DNA of 64,000 nucleotides, taken from NCBI GenBank assembly GCA_022821545.1, contig JAJEDJ010000043.1, forward strand, positions 1 to 64,000. Direction: 5' to 3'. Positions 1-8,265 of the stretch are shown here, one piece after another. This stretch comes from Caldilineaceae bacterium (GTDB lineage Bacteria; Chloroflexota; Anaerolineae; Caldilineales; Caldilineaceae). The notes under the pieces were generated by a model. That model searched no databases and was not told the DNA's origin. It saw only the letters and a list, made by a program, of their open reading frames with translations. Each line of letters starts with the position of its first letter. Positions within the stretch are counted from its first letter, which is position 1. Made by a program: the position numbers and the translations under genes.

Positions 1-2
1 TG

Positions 3-773
3 GACGGCGACCTCAGCGCCGCCAACAGCAACGCCATCTCCAACAACGTCAAAATGGCGCTCGAGGCCTACCGCCGCGCCGAAGAGGTCATGGAGAAAGA
101 ACGCGCCGAAGAAGTCCGGGCCGCGGCCGCCGAACACCTCGGCGTGCCCGCCAACCTCGACGTCCTCGAAGAGGCCGACCGCATCTATGCCCAGCTTGAG
201 CGCCGCCGCGCCGAGGCCCTCGTCGAACAGGGCTTTGCCCGCTTCACCGAACCGGCCGGCCCCGGCCAGCCCCCCCAGGTCCTCCTCAACAAGAAAGGTC
301 AGACTCGCTTCGGCCACCTTTACTTTGAAAACAGGCAGCAGATGTTGGAAGGAATAGAGGACACTCTGGTTCAATTCCAGATCGATGGGCCTGACGTTCC
401 CGAGATTCCCGATCTTCCCGTGTTCACCAACATGTTGAATGATCTGCAACTGGATATCGAAGACACGCAGTCCCAAATGGCGCAGCAGAGCGCCGAGGCC
501 CCGTTCGACCCCCTGACCGGTCGGGCATTCACCAAACTCCCGGCCTGCGTGACGGTCAGCCCCACGCGCGACGACTACCACTACTGCCTCAACGACCCGC
601 ACGAAGCCCTGGCGGAGCAGCTCGAATATATCGAAGAGGTGCATCACAGGATTAAAGAGACCTCTGAGATGGAAGAGTACAAACGCAGGCTGGCAAAGCA
701 GGAAAAGGAGAAAAGAGACCGGGCATACTTTGATGCCCGTCTCAAGGCCGCAGGGCAAGCTGACAAATCTTAA
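3..773 (+). CDS. Unrecognised protein, C-terminal part (5' end outside window)
   Basis: The reading frame is open from the first bases of the window, and the first ATG (position 54) lies inside an uninterrupted frame, so the true start is probably upstream. The visible part is about 256 residues, with an Ala/Glu/Arg-rich helical N-terminal half and a very charged C-terminal helix (KRRLAKQEKEKRDRAYFDARL) that could form a coiled coil. There is no signal peptide, membrane segment or catalytic motif I recognise. Third positions are strongly GC-biased, as in the neighbouring genes, and this supports real coding. No function is proposed. Confidence 0.7.
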   Translation, partial: DGDLSAANSNAISNNVKMALEAYRRAEEVMEKERAEEVRAAAAEHLGVPANLDVLEEADRIYAQLERRRAEALVEQGFARFTEPAGPGQPPQVLLNKKGQTRFGHLYFENRQQMLEGIEDTLVQFQIDGPDVPEIPDLPVFTNMLNDLQLDIEDTQSQMAQQSAEAPFDPLTGRAFTKLPACVTVSPTRDDYHYCLNDPHEALAEQLEYIEEVHHRIKETSEMEEYKRRLAKQEKEKRDRAYFDARLKAAGQADKS

Positions 774-792
774 CTGTCGGCCCTTAGCGGCC

Positions 793-822
793 AGCCCTGT
801 CCCCCCCGGCTGCGACAGGGCT
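793..822. other. Hairpin after the first gene
   Basis: AGCCCTGTC (793-801) and GACAGGGCT (814-822) form a perfect 9-bp stem with a 12-nt loop, 20 bases after the stop of the first gene. No T-run follows on the + strand, so it is only a possible terminator or 3'-end stabiliser. Confidence 0.5.
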
Positions 823-879
823 AACAAACAAATAATATATAAAATAAATCTGCGCCCACCGGCCAGCCGCTGTATACCC

Positions 880-1090
880 CTGCCCGCAACCCGCCCCCAA
901 AACCGCAAATCCACCCCAATCTCCCCCAAAATCGCCCAAATCCGCACCCGAACCCCCCTCGCGCCCCCCAGCCCCCGCGCAAAACCCCCCGCCGCCCCTC
1001 CCCAACCCACAAAAGCGCCCCCATCCACCCCCAACCCGCCCCCACCCCCCCAATTCCCCCCCAAACTCTCACACTCTCTCACACAACGCC
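880..1090. other. C-tract-rich, G-poor spacer with G-quadruplex potential on the minus strand
   Basis: This part of the 482-bp gap between the first two genes consists of C-runs separated by short A/T spacers, with very few G on the + strand. From 1028 to 1062 the C-runs are C5-C3-C5-C7-C7 with spacers of 1 to 4 bases, so the minus strand meets the usual G3+N1-7 quadruplex consensus. Open frames here translate to Pro-rich filler and are artefacts of composition. Confidence 0.7.
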
Positions 1091-1130
1091 CCCAAATCGC
1101 CGCAGCACTAAAAACTGAAAACCAGCAACT

Positions 1131-1158
1131 AAAAACTGCCCTTCCAAAAACTGCCCTT
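1131..1158 (+). repeat. 13-bp direct repeat
   Basis: AAAAACTGCCCTT occurs at 1131-1143 and again at 1146-1158, and a related CTAAAAACTGAAAA lies just upstream. This is a short tandem duplication at the end of the C-rich spacer with no evident function. Confidence 0.6.
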
Positions 1159-1164
1159 CGACGC

Positions 1165-1180
1165 CGTTGGACATCCAACG
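1165..1180. promoter_or_regulatory. 16-bp palindrome upstream of the first operon, possible operator
   Basis: CGTTGGA (1165-1171) and TCCAACG (1174-1180) are perfect inverted arms around a CA centre, about 75 bp upstream of the hydroxyacid dehydrogenase start. The spacing suits a dimeric repressor site, but I see no convincing -35/-10 pair beside it and cannot name a regulator. Confidence 0.35.
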
Positions 1181-1255
1181 CATAAACATTTATCATGCCA
1201 GCGAAGGCACACACCCAACCCCGCAACTGATGGACACACCCGAAATGACACGCAT

Positions 1256-2287
1256 ATGAGATCGATAATCTGCGTCCATGAACGTTTTGACGCCGTATGG
1301 CCGTTTGCTGCAGACTACTGGCAGAAGCGCTGGCAAGGCGACTATTGCGAACTATACCGTACGCTCGAGCCGGATGCGCGTGCCCCGCGCCTGGTGCCGG
1401 ACCCCGCCGCAGTGCAGCGGCTGGTCCTCCTCGGCCTCCCCGCCGCCGCCGAGGACCTGGCCCCCTTTACCTCCCTTGAAGAATGCTTCCACAGTGCCCG
1501 CTCCGACCTGCCGGCAGACGGCCTCGACAGGGCGGCGTCTCGCGGCGTCCGCATCATTCCTCATCGCGTTGACGTATACTGGGGACAGTCGGTGGCTGAG
1601 TACGGGCTCTGTCTGACTCTTTGCGGGCTGCGCCGCATTCCCCAGTCTCACGCAGCCATGATCGAGAGCCTTGAACCCTGGAAGCACAGTCCTGAAGTGG
1701 GCAGACCCGGCGCGAAAGGCGTTCAGTACGCCGATGATTCGCGCTTTGCCGGCGGCACGCTCGCAGGCAAACGCGTACGCGTTGTCGGCGCCGGCAATAT
1801 CGGCGCCCGCTACGCATCCTGGTGTTCGGCCATGGGCGCAGACGTCGCCATTTGGGACCCCTTCGCCCCCGATGCGACATTTGCCGCGGCCGCTGCAAAA
1901 CGCTGCTTTCATCTGCCCGAGCTGGTGAAGGATGCCGAGATCTTCACGCCCATGCTTCCTCTGAAGGAAGATACGCGCCGGTTGATCGGCAAGGACCTCA
2001 TCGACGCCTTGCCGCACGGATGCCTGGTCGTACAGGTAACGCGGGCCCTCATCTGCGATACCGGGGCGCTCTATCGCCGCGTCCTGAACGATGAACTGGC
2101 CCTGGCCGCCGATGTCTTTGATGTCGAGCCCGTTTCGTTGGAATCCCCCCTGCTTGGACGTCACAACGTCGTCCATACACCGCACAATGCCGGTCGCACC
2201 AAAGACGCCAACCTGGCCTGGGTCGACGATCAGATTGCTCGCTTCAAGCCTCGTTCACAGGAGTCGGCGCACGGTTCAAGCCGCTGA
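1256..2287 (+). CDS. D-isomer-specific 2-hydroxyacid dehydrogenase
   Basis: 343 residues, the usual length for NAD(P)-dependent D-2-hydroxyacid dehydrogenases, which interconvert 2-keto acids and D-2-hydroxy acids in the cytoplasm. The C-terminal half carries the Rossmann motif VVGAGNIG with an acidic residue following (AIWDPF). The catalytic triad is visible: Arg in QVTRALI, Glu in DVFDVEP and His in HTPHNAG. The usual HTPHxGG/AG ending has Asn here. The N-terminal substrate domain is divergent, so substrate and direction cannot be assigned. It is the first gene of a + strand run, and only 11 bases separate it from the fusion gene downstream. Confidence 0.88.
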   Translation: MRSIICVHERFDAVWPFAADYWQKRWQGDYCELYRTLEPDARAPRLVPDPAAVQRLVLLGLPAAAEDLAPFTSLEECFHSARSDLPADGLDRAASRGVRIIPHRVDVYWGQSVAEYGLCLTLCGLRRIPQSHAAMIESLEPWKHSPEVGRPGAKGVQYADDSRFAGGTLAGKRVRVVGAGNIGARYASWCSAMGADVAIWDPFAPDATFAAAAAKRCFHLPELVKDAEIFTPMLPLKEDTRRLIGKDLIDALPHGCLVVQVTRALICDTGALYRRVLNDELALAADVFDVEPVSLESPLLGRHNVVHTPHNAGRTKDANLAWVDDQIARFKPRSQESAHGSSR

Positions 2288-2298
2288 CGGAAGGAGAA

Positions 2299-4461
2299 AT
2301 GAGACCGGTGGAATCCGAACGACTCGCCTCATTGGCCGCCAGCTTGCAAAACGACTTCTCGGCACACGTCGGGCGCGGCGAAGAAGAGGCCGCCGAACTG
2401 GACCGGGTGCGGAATGCGCTGCGTGAATCCCTCGACCTGGGCATCTTCTCGCGGCAGGGCATCGAATGGTACCGGAGCGCCTACGTCGAAACCTTCCTCT
2501 TCATGTACGACACCGCCTTCTACGATCGCAAGGCCGGGCGATACCGTATCGACGAAATCCTGGACGACGGCGAGCGCGAGTTCGGCGGCTACGACATTAT
2601 CCTCCTCTGGCAGTCTTACCCCCGCCTCGGAATCGACGACCGCAACCAGATCGACTACTACCGCGACATGCCGGGCGGCCTGCGGGGGCTGCGCGAGGTT
2701 GTCGACCGCGCCCACGCGCGCGGCGTGCGCGTCTTCGTCAACTACAACCCCTGGGACATCGGCACGCGCCGCGAACCCGGCGCGCCCCCCTATACCGACA
2801 AGAGGGGCTACCGCGGCAATTTCCCGGACTCAGGCGCGCCCGCGGTGGCCGACGCCGAAGCCCTGGGCGCAGTGATCAGGGAGATCGGCGCCGACGGTGT
2901 CTTCCTGGATACGATGGCCTCGGACGACCCGGGCTTCCTGGCGCCAATGGAGCGGGCCAACCCCAACATTGTGTTCAACCCGGAAGCGGTGCCCCCCACA
3001 CAGGCTCTTTCCTCGATCGCGGGCAGCTGGCTGCAGCGCAAAACGGTAGTGCCGCCCGACCTGATGACGATTCGCTGGGTGGAACCGCGCTTCTCTTTTC
3101 GCGCCATAGACCGCAACGCTCACGAACACAGCGACATCATCCAAAAGGCCTTCTTCCACGGCTGCGGCCAGGTCGTGTGGGAAAACATCTTCGGTTGGTG
3201 GAACCCCTGGCCTGAAGCGGACCGCGTGCTGCTGCGGCGCTGTGTGCGGTTGCTGCGCCGCTTCAGCGACGCGTTCCAGGACCGCGACTGGCAGCCCTAC
3301 GTGGCTACGCAAGTAGAAGGTGTTTTCGCGCACCGCTGGCACAGCCGCGAACTGACCGTGCATACGCTGATCAACGAAACCGGCGCTGCCGTCGACGGCC
3401 CCGTGCTGAGGGCGCCGGCAACTGCGCCCGACGGCCGCCCCATGCGCCACTACGACCTCTGGCGCGGCGCCGAGATCCAGCCGGGGCGGCAAGGGGATGC
3501 CCACCTGCTTTCTACTACCATGTCCAGCGGTGAGGCAGGATGTATCGTCTCCGCGCCCGGAGGCGTTGAGGTCGACCTGGGCTCCGGCCCTGCGCAGCCC
3601 CTACGCGACCGCGCTGCCGCCATCGACCGCAAACGACTGACACTTGCCGATCTGTCACTGCGTCCGGTCGAGCCTTCCGCTCTGGTAGCCCCGGGGGAGG
3701 AACCGGAGGAAATGTGCCGCGTCCCCGCGGGCCCCGTCAACTTCGGTGTACAACACAACAACCGGACCGTGATGGAGGGGGCATGTTACGACAAGATCGA
3801 CCAGCTCTGGGACAAGTATCATCCCCGGCGCCTTATCGACCTTCCCGAATACTGGATCGATCTCACCGAGGTTACAAACGCCTCCTACCTGGACTTCCTC
3901 GAACAGTCCCGCTACCTGCCGCACGATCTCACCAACTTTCTGCGCCACTGGCACAAGCCTGCCGGCAGCGAGCAGGAGCCCTGGCGCTGGTCGCCGCCTG
4001 AAGGCAAGGAGCGGCATCCGGTCATCTGGGTCGACCTGGACGATGCTCGCGCCTACGCTGTCTGGGCCGGAAAAAGACTGCCCCGCGAAGAGGAGTGGCA
4101 TAAGGCCGCAGGCTTTTCCGTCTGGCCTTGGGGCGACGGCTTCGACCCGTCTCTTTGTAACAGCGGCAGTGACGACACCACGCCGGTCGACCGCTTCCCC
4201 GGCGGCGCCAGCCAGTTCGGCTGCCTCGACTTGGCCGGCAACGTGTGGGAGTGGACCGAAAGCGAACGCGACGACGGCCACACGCGCTACGCCATCATCC
4301 GCGGCGGCAGCTACCTTAAAGTTGAAGGCAGCATCTGGTACAACGCCAGCGGCGCGCAGCCCAACGACTGCCACGAAAAGATACTCCTGATGTACCCCGG
4401 TTTGGACCGCTGCGGCACCGTCGGCTTCCGCTGCGTCAAGGACGTTGCGCCGGTTGCTTAG
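2299..4461 (+). CDS. Fusion: glycosidase-like TIM barrel plus SUMF1/FGE-sulfatase domain
   Basis: 720 residues in two parts. Residues about 60-300 resemble an amylase/alpha-galactosidase-type barrel: strand FLFMYD, the segment RGVRVFVNYNPWD, then DGVFLDTM (Asp204, in nucleophile position) and a following FNPEA (Glu229). Residues about 470-715 are a clear SUMF1/EgtB/PvdO domain: AYAVWAGKRLPREEEW, LAGNVWEWTES, IRGGSY and a terminal GFRC. The paired active-site cysteines of true formylglycine-generating enzymes are not evident, so sulfatase activation is unlikely. An SD-like AGGAG at 2292-2296 sits only 2 nt from ATG 2299. GTG 2308 has better spacing and may be the real start. No signal peptide is seen, so the protein is probably cytoplasmic. 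The barrel assignment is weaker than the SUMF1 one. Confidence 0.8.
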   Translation: MRPVESERLASLAASLQNDFSAHVGRGEEEAAELDRVRNALRESLDLGIFSRQGIEWYRSAYVETFLFMYDTAFYDRKAGRYRIDEILDDGEREFGGYDIILLWQSYPRLGIDDRNQIDYYRDMPGGLRGLREVVDRAHARGVRVFVNYNPWDIGTRREPGAPPYTDKRGYRGNFPDSGAPAVADAEALGAVIREIGADGVFLDTMASDDPGFLAPMERANPNIVFNPEAVPPTQALSSIAGSWLQRKTVVPPDLMTIRWVEPRFSFRAIDRNAHEHSDIIQKAFFHGCGQVVWENIFGWWNPWPEADRVLLRRCVRLLRRFSDAFQDRDWQPYVATQVEGVFAHRWHSRELTVHTLINETGAAVDGPVLRAPATAPDGRPMRHYDLWRGAEIQPGRQGDAHLLSTTMSSGEAGCIVSAPGGVEVDLGSGPAQPLRDRAAAIDRKRLTLADLSLRPVEPSALVAPGEEPEEMCRVPAGPVNFGVQHNNRTVMEGACYDKIDQLWDKYHPRRLIDLPEYWIDLTEVTNASYLDFLEQSRYLPHDLTNFLRHWHKPAGSEQEPWRWSPPEGKERHPVIWVDLDDARAYAVWAGKRLPREEEWHKAAGFSVWPWGDGFDPSLCNSGSDDTTPVDRFPGGASQFGCLDLAGNVWEWTESERDDGHTRYAIIRGGSYLKVEGSIWYNASGAQPNDCHEKILLMYPGLDRCGTVGFRCVKDVAPVA

Positions 4462-4520
4462 ACGGTTGAGGGAAGGGCAGCCCGGCATCGCGCCGGTATC
4501 AGTTGAGTCAAGGAACGAAG

Positions 4521-5390
4521 ATGACAACCGATCTGACATCTACAGAGCGCATGACGCAGCTCAGGCAAAATGGCTTCTGCATCATTGAAGATGTGGCTGA
4601 CGAATGGCTCCTGAACCGGACGCGGGCCTGTGTAGACAAGGCCCTGGCCGAAGTTGACCCCGAACGGCTGGAAAGAGCAAAGGCGGCCGGCAGCCTCATC
4701 GACTCCAACAACTACCCGGAGCTGGCCGACCTCATCGGCAATCCCCGCGCCCTCGCCGAACTCGACCGCATGGGCCTCAAGGAGATCAAATTCTGGAAGG
4801 CCGTGATCATCAGCAAGCCGCCGGGCGGACCGCGGCTCTACTGGCACCAGGACTGCCTCATGTGGCAGGACCCGCGCGCCTACAGCGACCGGTCGCCCAT
4901 GATCTTTCTCATGTACTACCTGGAGGACACGACGCGCCGGAACGGCTGCCTGCGCCTTCTCCCCGGCACACACCGCCGCCGCCACCTCCTCCACGACATG
5001 GGCGAGGCGCACACCCGCGAGATCAACCGCATCGACGACCCGGACGACCCGCGCTTTCTCGACTACCCCGGCGAAGTAGACGTGCCGGTCAAGGCCGGTG
5101 ATGTCGTGGTCGGCGACGCCCGCATGTTCCACTCCGCCCACGCCAACCTGTCAGACGAAAAACGCACCGTGATCACCATCTGGTTTCACCCCTTCTTCTC
5201 CGACCTGCTGGAGCCGACGCAGAGCTGGATCCACGACTTCATGCACAGACAGCACGCCGGCTGGCCGCAGGACGCCCTCGCAAAAATCGAGCCGCTCATC
5301 CCCGACTACCGCGGCGCCGTCGAGCCTATGCAGCAAAACCGCACGCCCGACGCCCGCCTCCGCTGGCCCGACGCCGCGCCCGCCGCATAA
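4521..5390 (+). CDS. Phytanoyl-CoA dioxygenase (PhyH) family oxygenase
   Basis: 289 residues. Members are Fe(II)/2-oxoglutarate-dependent hydroxylases acting on small organic substrates. The metal triad is recognisable: YWHQD supplies His and Asp, and MFHSAHANLS supplies the distal His. The RTVI segment after it fits the 2-oxoglutarate-binding position. ATG 4521 is chosen over an in-frame TTG at 4503 because AAGGA lies 6 nt upstream of the ATG. The gene follows the SUMF1 fusion and precedes a propeller/epimerase block in the same direction, suggesting one catabolic operon. The substrate is unknown; many bacterial PhyH proteins act on non-lipid compounds. Confidence 0.87.
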   Translation: MTTDLTSTERMTQLRQNGFCIIEDVADEWLLNRTRACVDKALAEVDPERLERAKAAGSLIDSNNYPELADLIGNPRALAELDRMGLKEIKFWKAVIISKPPGGPRLYWHQDCLMWQDPRAYSDRSPMIFLMYYLEDTTRRNGCLRLLPGTHRRRHLLHDMGEAHTREINRIDDPDDPRFLDYPGEVDVPVKAGDVVVGDARMFHSAHANLSDEKRTVITIWFHPFFSDLLEPTQSWIHDFMHRQHAGWPQDALAKIEPLIPDYRGAVEPMQQNRTPDARLRWPDAAPAA

Positions 5391-5447
5391 AGAGTAAACA
5401 ACCGCGCTCCGCCTGAACCGCGAGCCAGCATGGGAGGACAACCGATC

Positions 5448-6344
5448 ATGACAGTTGGATATGGCGACTTTCGCTACGAACTGGACGACTCCTGGCCGAC
5501 CCTGCCCGAAGGCTGGTCGCTCGGTTCGGTGCCCGATCTTGCGATCGATTCGCGTGATCGGGTATTTGTATTCTGCCGCCATAAGCATCCGGTGGTGGCG
5601 TTCGAGGCCGAGACCGGTAAATTCATCACCTCCTGGGGAGAGAATGAGTTCACCGAACCGCACGGCATCTTCATCGACGCCGACGACTTTGTCTGGGTCA
5701 CCGACCGCCAGGAACACGTCGTCACCAAGCACACGCAGCACGGCGAAAAGCTGCTCGAACTGGGCCGCCGCGGCTGGGCCATGATGACGGTCACGCCCTA
5801 CGGTACCACCCTGGACCCGCCCTTCAACATGCCTGCCGGCGTGGCCACCGCCAAGGACGGAACCATCTTCGCCGCCGACGGCTACGGCAACCGCCAAGTC
5901 CACCGCTTCTCCCCGCAGGGCGAGCTGGAGCTCTCCTGGGGAACCTCCGGCCTCGAGCCGGGCCAGTTCGCGCTGGTGCATAACATCGGCATCGACACGC
6001 AGGGCCGCGTTCTGATCTGCGACCGCGAGGCCAATCGCATCCAGCTCTTCGATCGCGACGGAAACTACATCACCATGTTTGAAGACGTCCACAGGCCGGG
6101 CGACGTCTACTGCAGCCCCGACCAGTTCGTCTACGTCGCCGAGCAGGGCAGCGCCATGGGCAGGGGGCCTCTCCCCTGCGGCGTCTCCATCTTCCATGAA
6201 TCTGGCGAGTTGGTTTGCCGCTTCCGCGGCCCTGAAACCGGCCTGCGCATGCCGCATGGCATCTGGTGCGACTCGAAGGGAAACATCTTCGTGGCCGAAC
6301 TGGGCGATGAAGGCAACCGCGCCCGCAAATTTGTCAGAATCTGA
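5448..6344 (+). CDS. NHL-type six-bladed beta-propeller protein (copy 1)
   Basis: 298 residues of repeated propeller blades, e.g. DLAIDSRDRVFVFCR, GIFIDADDFVWVTD, GVATAKDGTIFAADG, NIGIDTQGRVLICD and GIWCDSKGNIFVAE. The pattern matches NHL repeats and the peptidyl-alpha-hydroxyglycine alpha-amidating lyase-like group. No signal peptide is present, so it is probably cytoplasmic. ATG 5448 is preferred to ATG 5430 because GGAGGA (5432-5437) is then correctly spaced, and because copy 2 starts at the equivalent place. A close paralogue of the same length lies at 8266. The function is not known; a lactonase- or lyase-type role on the product of the neighbouring enzymes is possible. Confidence 0.82.
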   Translation: MTVGYGDFRYELDDSWPTLPEGWSLGSVPDLAIDSRDRVFVFCRHKHPVVAFEAETGKFITSWGENEFTEPHGIFIDADDFVWVTDRQEHVVTKHTQHGEKLLELGRRGWAMMTVTPYGTTLDPPFNMPAGVATAKDGTIFAADGYGNRQVHRFSPQGELELSWGTSGLEPGQFALVHNIGIDTQGRVLICDREANRIQLFDRDGNYITMFEDVHRPGDVYCSPDQFVYVAEQGSAMGRGPLPCGVSIFHESGELVCRFRGPETGLRMPHGIWCDSKGNIFVAELGDEGNRARKFVRI

Positions 6345-6463
6345 AAGAGAACTGATCTGGAACTGGATCTGTCCGGACGCCGCGAGAACTGCATACCTGT
6401 CATTACGACATCTGAAACCGAACTTCACAACCAAAACACGAAACGCCCTCCAGGAGACAATAA

Positions 6464-7255
6464 ATGAAAATACTTATCACCGGTATCAGCGGCACGATCG
6501 GCAGCCTGCTGGCGCCTGAACTCGCCCGCGACCACGATGTCCACGGAATCGACCTGCGCCCTTCCGAATGGCCGAACTTTACACAGGCCGACCTCTGCGA
6601 CCCGGACGCGCTGCCGCCCGTCTTTGAAGACGTGGATGTGGTCCTGCACCTCGCCGCCGACCCCCGCCACGAGGTCGAAATCGGCTGGGAGGAGCTCACC
6701 AACCCAAACCTGATCGCCACCGCTCGCATGTACGACGCCGCCCATGACGCCGGCGTGCGCCGCGTCATCTTCGCAAGTTCAATGCATACCATGGGTGGCT
6801 ATGAGTTCGACGAACCCTACTCGTCCATCGTCTCCGGCCGCCTGGACGGCCTCGACCCGGCCTCTATTCCCCTGGTCACGGGAGATGCCCCGGCCAGGCC
6901 GGACAGCCGCTACGGCGCGACCAAGATATTCGGCGAGTCCCTCGGCCGCTACTACACCGAAGGCGGCAACATCGACCGCCCCGACGAGCGCCCCATGGAG
7001 GTCATCTGCATCCGTCTCGGCACCTTGCCCCGCTCCAACCGGCCCGAAAAGGACCACCGCTCGCTCGTGAGCTGGTTCAGCAAGCGCGACGCCGTCGGCT
7101 TCTTCCGCGCCTGCGTTGAACAGCCCGGCATCAGCTACGAGATCATCTACGGCGCCTCCAACAATACGTGGAAGATCTATGACACGCCCTACGCCTACAA
7201 TCTCTTGAATTTCGCTCCCGCAGACGACGCCCTGGAACACTGGGGCAAGGCCTAA
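6464..7255 (+). CDS. NAD-dependent epimerase/dehydratase, extended SDR (copy 1)
   Basis: 263 residues. The N-terminal motif TGISGTIG is the GxxGxxG nucleotide-binding loop, followed by an acidic residue in GIDLRPSEW that favours NAD. The catalytic elements are FASSM (Ser) and YGATK (Tyr and Lys). It is shorter than typical sugar-nucleotide epimerases (310-350 residues) and resembles uronate dehydrogenase-type SDRs (hexuronate to aldarolactone), which is a plausible but unproven role. The adjacent propeller could then act as a lactonase. A close copy follows at 7423. Confidence 0.85.
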   Translation: MKILITGISGTIGSLLAPELARDHDVHGIDLRPSEWPNFTQADLCDPDALPPVFEDVDVVLHLAADPRHEVEIGWEELTNPNLIATARMYDAAHDAGVRRVIFASSMHTMGGYEFDEPYSSIVSGRLDGLDPASIPLVTGDAPARPDSRYGATKIFGESLGRYYTEGGNIDRPDERPMEVICIRLGTLPRSNRPEKDHRSLVSWFSKRDAVGFFRACVEQPGISYEIIYGASNNTWKIYDTPYAYNLLNFAPADDALEHWGKA

Positions 7256-7366
7256 CCCAAGGACTGTGCCGGGCCGTCTCGTACGGAACTGCGCCGGAAA
7301 CGAATGCATGGCTCTGTCGAGCCGATAACTGACTGCGCGGTGTTGGATTCGGCATTTTTGGGAAGT

Positions 7367-7394
7367 TTGACATCGCCTACTGCCTATGGATAAT
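7367..7394 (+). promoter_or_regulatory. Sigma-70-like promoter before epimerase copy 2
   Basis: TTGACA at 7367-7372 and GATAAT at 7389-7394 are separated by 16 nt and lie about 30 nt upstream of the second epimerase. The -35 box is perfect and the -10 box matches five of six. It would give the second half of the duplication its own transcription start. Confidence 0.6.
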
Positions 7395-7422
7395 ACACGC
7401 ACAATCCCGTCAGGAGTCATTC

Positions 7423-8214
7423 GTGAAAATTCTCATCACCGGCATCACCGGTACGATCGGCACTTTCCTGGCGCCTGAACTTGGTCGCGACCACGAGGTC
7501 TACGGCATCGACCTGCGCCCCTCGGACTGGCCCAACGCCACCCAGGCCGACCTCTGCGACCCGGACGCGCTGCCTCCCGTCTTCGAAGGCATGGACGTCG
7601 TCATCCATCTGGCCGCAGACCCCCGCCATGAGGTCGAAATCGGCTGGGATGTGCTGACCAACCCCAACCTGATCGCCACCGCCCGCATGTATGACGCCGC
7701 CCACGACGCCGGCGTACGCCGCGTGATTTTCGCCAGCTCCATGCACGCCATGGGCGGTTACGAGTTCGACGAGCCCTACCTCTCCATCGTGTCCGGCCGC
7801 CTTGACGGCCTCGACCCGGCCTCCATCCCCCTCGTCAAGGGCGAAGACCCGGGCCGGCCGGACAGCCGCTACGGCGCCACCAAGATATTCGGCGAGTCCC
7901 TCGGCCGCTACTACACCGAGGGCGGCAACATCGACCGCCCCGACGAGCGCCCCATGGAGGTCATCTGCGTCCGCCTTGGCACGCTGCCCCCTTGGAACGC
8001 CCCCGGCCGCGACTACCGTTCGCTGGTAAGCTGGTTCAGCCACCGCGACGCAATCGGCTTCTTCCGCGCCTGCGTTGAACGCCCCAACATCAACTACGAG
8101 ATCATCTACGGCGCGTCCAACAATAAGTGGAAGATCTACGACACGCCTTACGCCTGGAAACTCCTGGATTTCATGCCCGTCGACAGCGCCGAAGACCACT
8201 GGCGCAAGGAGTAA
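7423..8214 (+). CDS. NAD-dependent epimerase/dehydratase, extended SDR (copy 2)
   Basis: 263 residues, exactly the length of copy 1 and roughly 85% identical by eye. It keeps the TGITGTIG dinucleotide loop and the YGATK active site. It begins at GTG with CAGGAG about 6-10 nt upstream. Differences from copy 1 cluster in the last third (around GTLPPWNAPGRDYR and the C-terminal tail), the part that usually shapes the substrate pocket. Sub-functionalisation on a related substrate is therefore possible. The gene lies directly before propeller copy 2, probably in one transcript from the promoter at 7367. Confidence 0.85.
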   Translation: MKILITGITGTIGTFLAPELGRDHEVYGIDLRPSDWPNATQADLCDPDALPPVFEGMDVVIHLAADPRHEVEIGWDVLTNPNLIATARMYDAAHDAGVRRVIFASSMHAMGGYEFDEPYLSIVSGRLDGLDPASIPLVKGEDPGRPDSRYGATKIFGESLGRYYTEGGNIDRPDERPMEVICVRLGTLPPWNAPGRDYRSLVSWFSHRDAIGFFRACVERPNINYEIIYGASNNKWKIYDTPYAWKLLDFMPVDSAEDHWRKE

Positions 8215-8265
8215 CCTTAACTCCTGCGCGCCGCACTTGCACGCAACATAGGAGGACAGTTGACT

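Noticed and set aside
730-1185. Pro-rich open frame of 151 codons across the C-rich spacer, and Gly/Trp-rich frames on the other strand
   Set aside because: They follow only from the C-tract composition. There is no ribosome site and no protein-like sequence.
1352-2185. Long minus-strand open frame opposite the hydroxyacid dehydrogenase
   Set aside because: It is a shadow of a gene with clear catalytic motifs; high GC creates such frames throughout the window.
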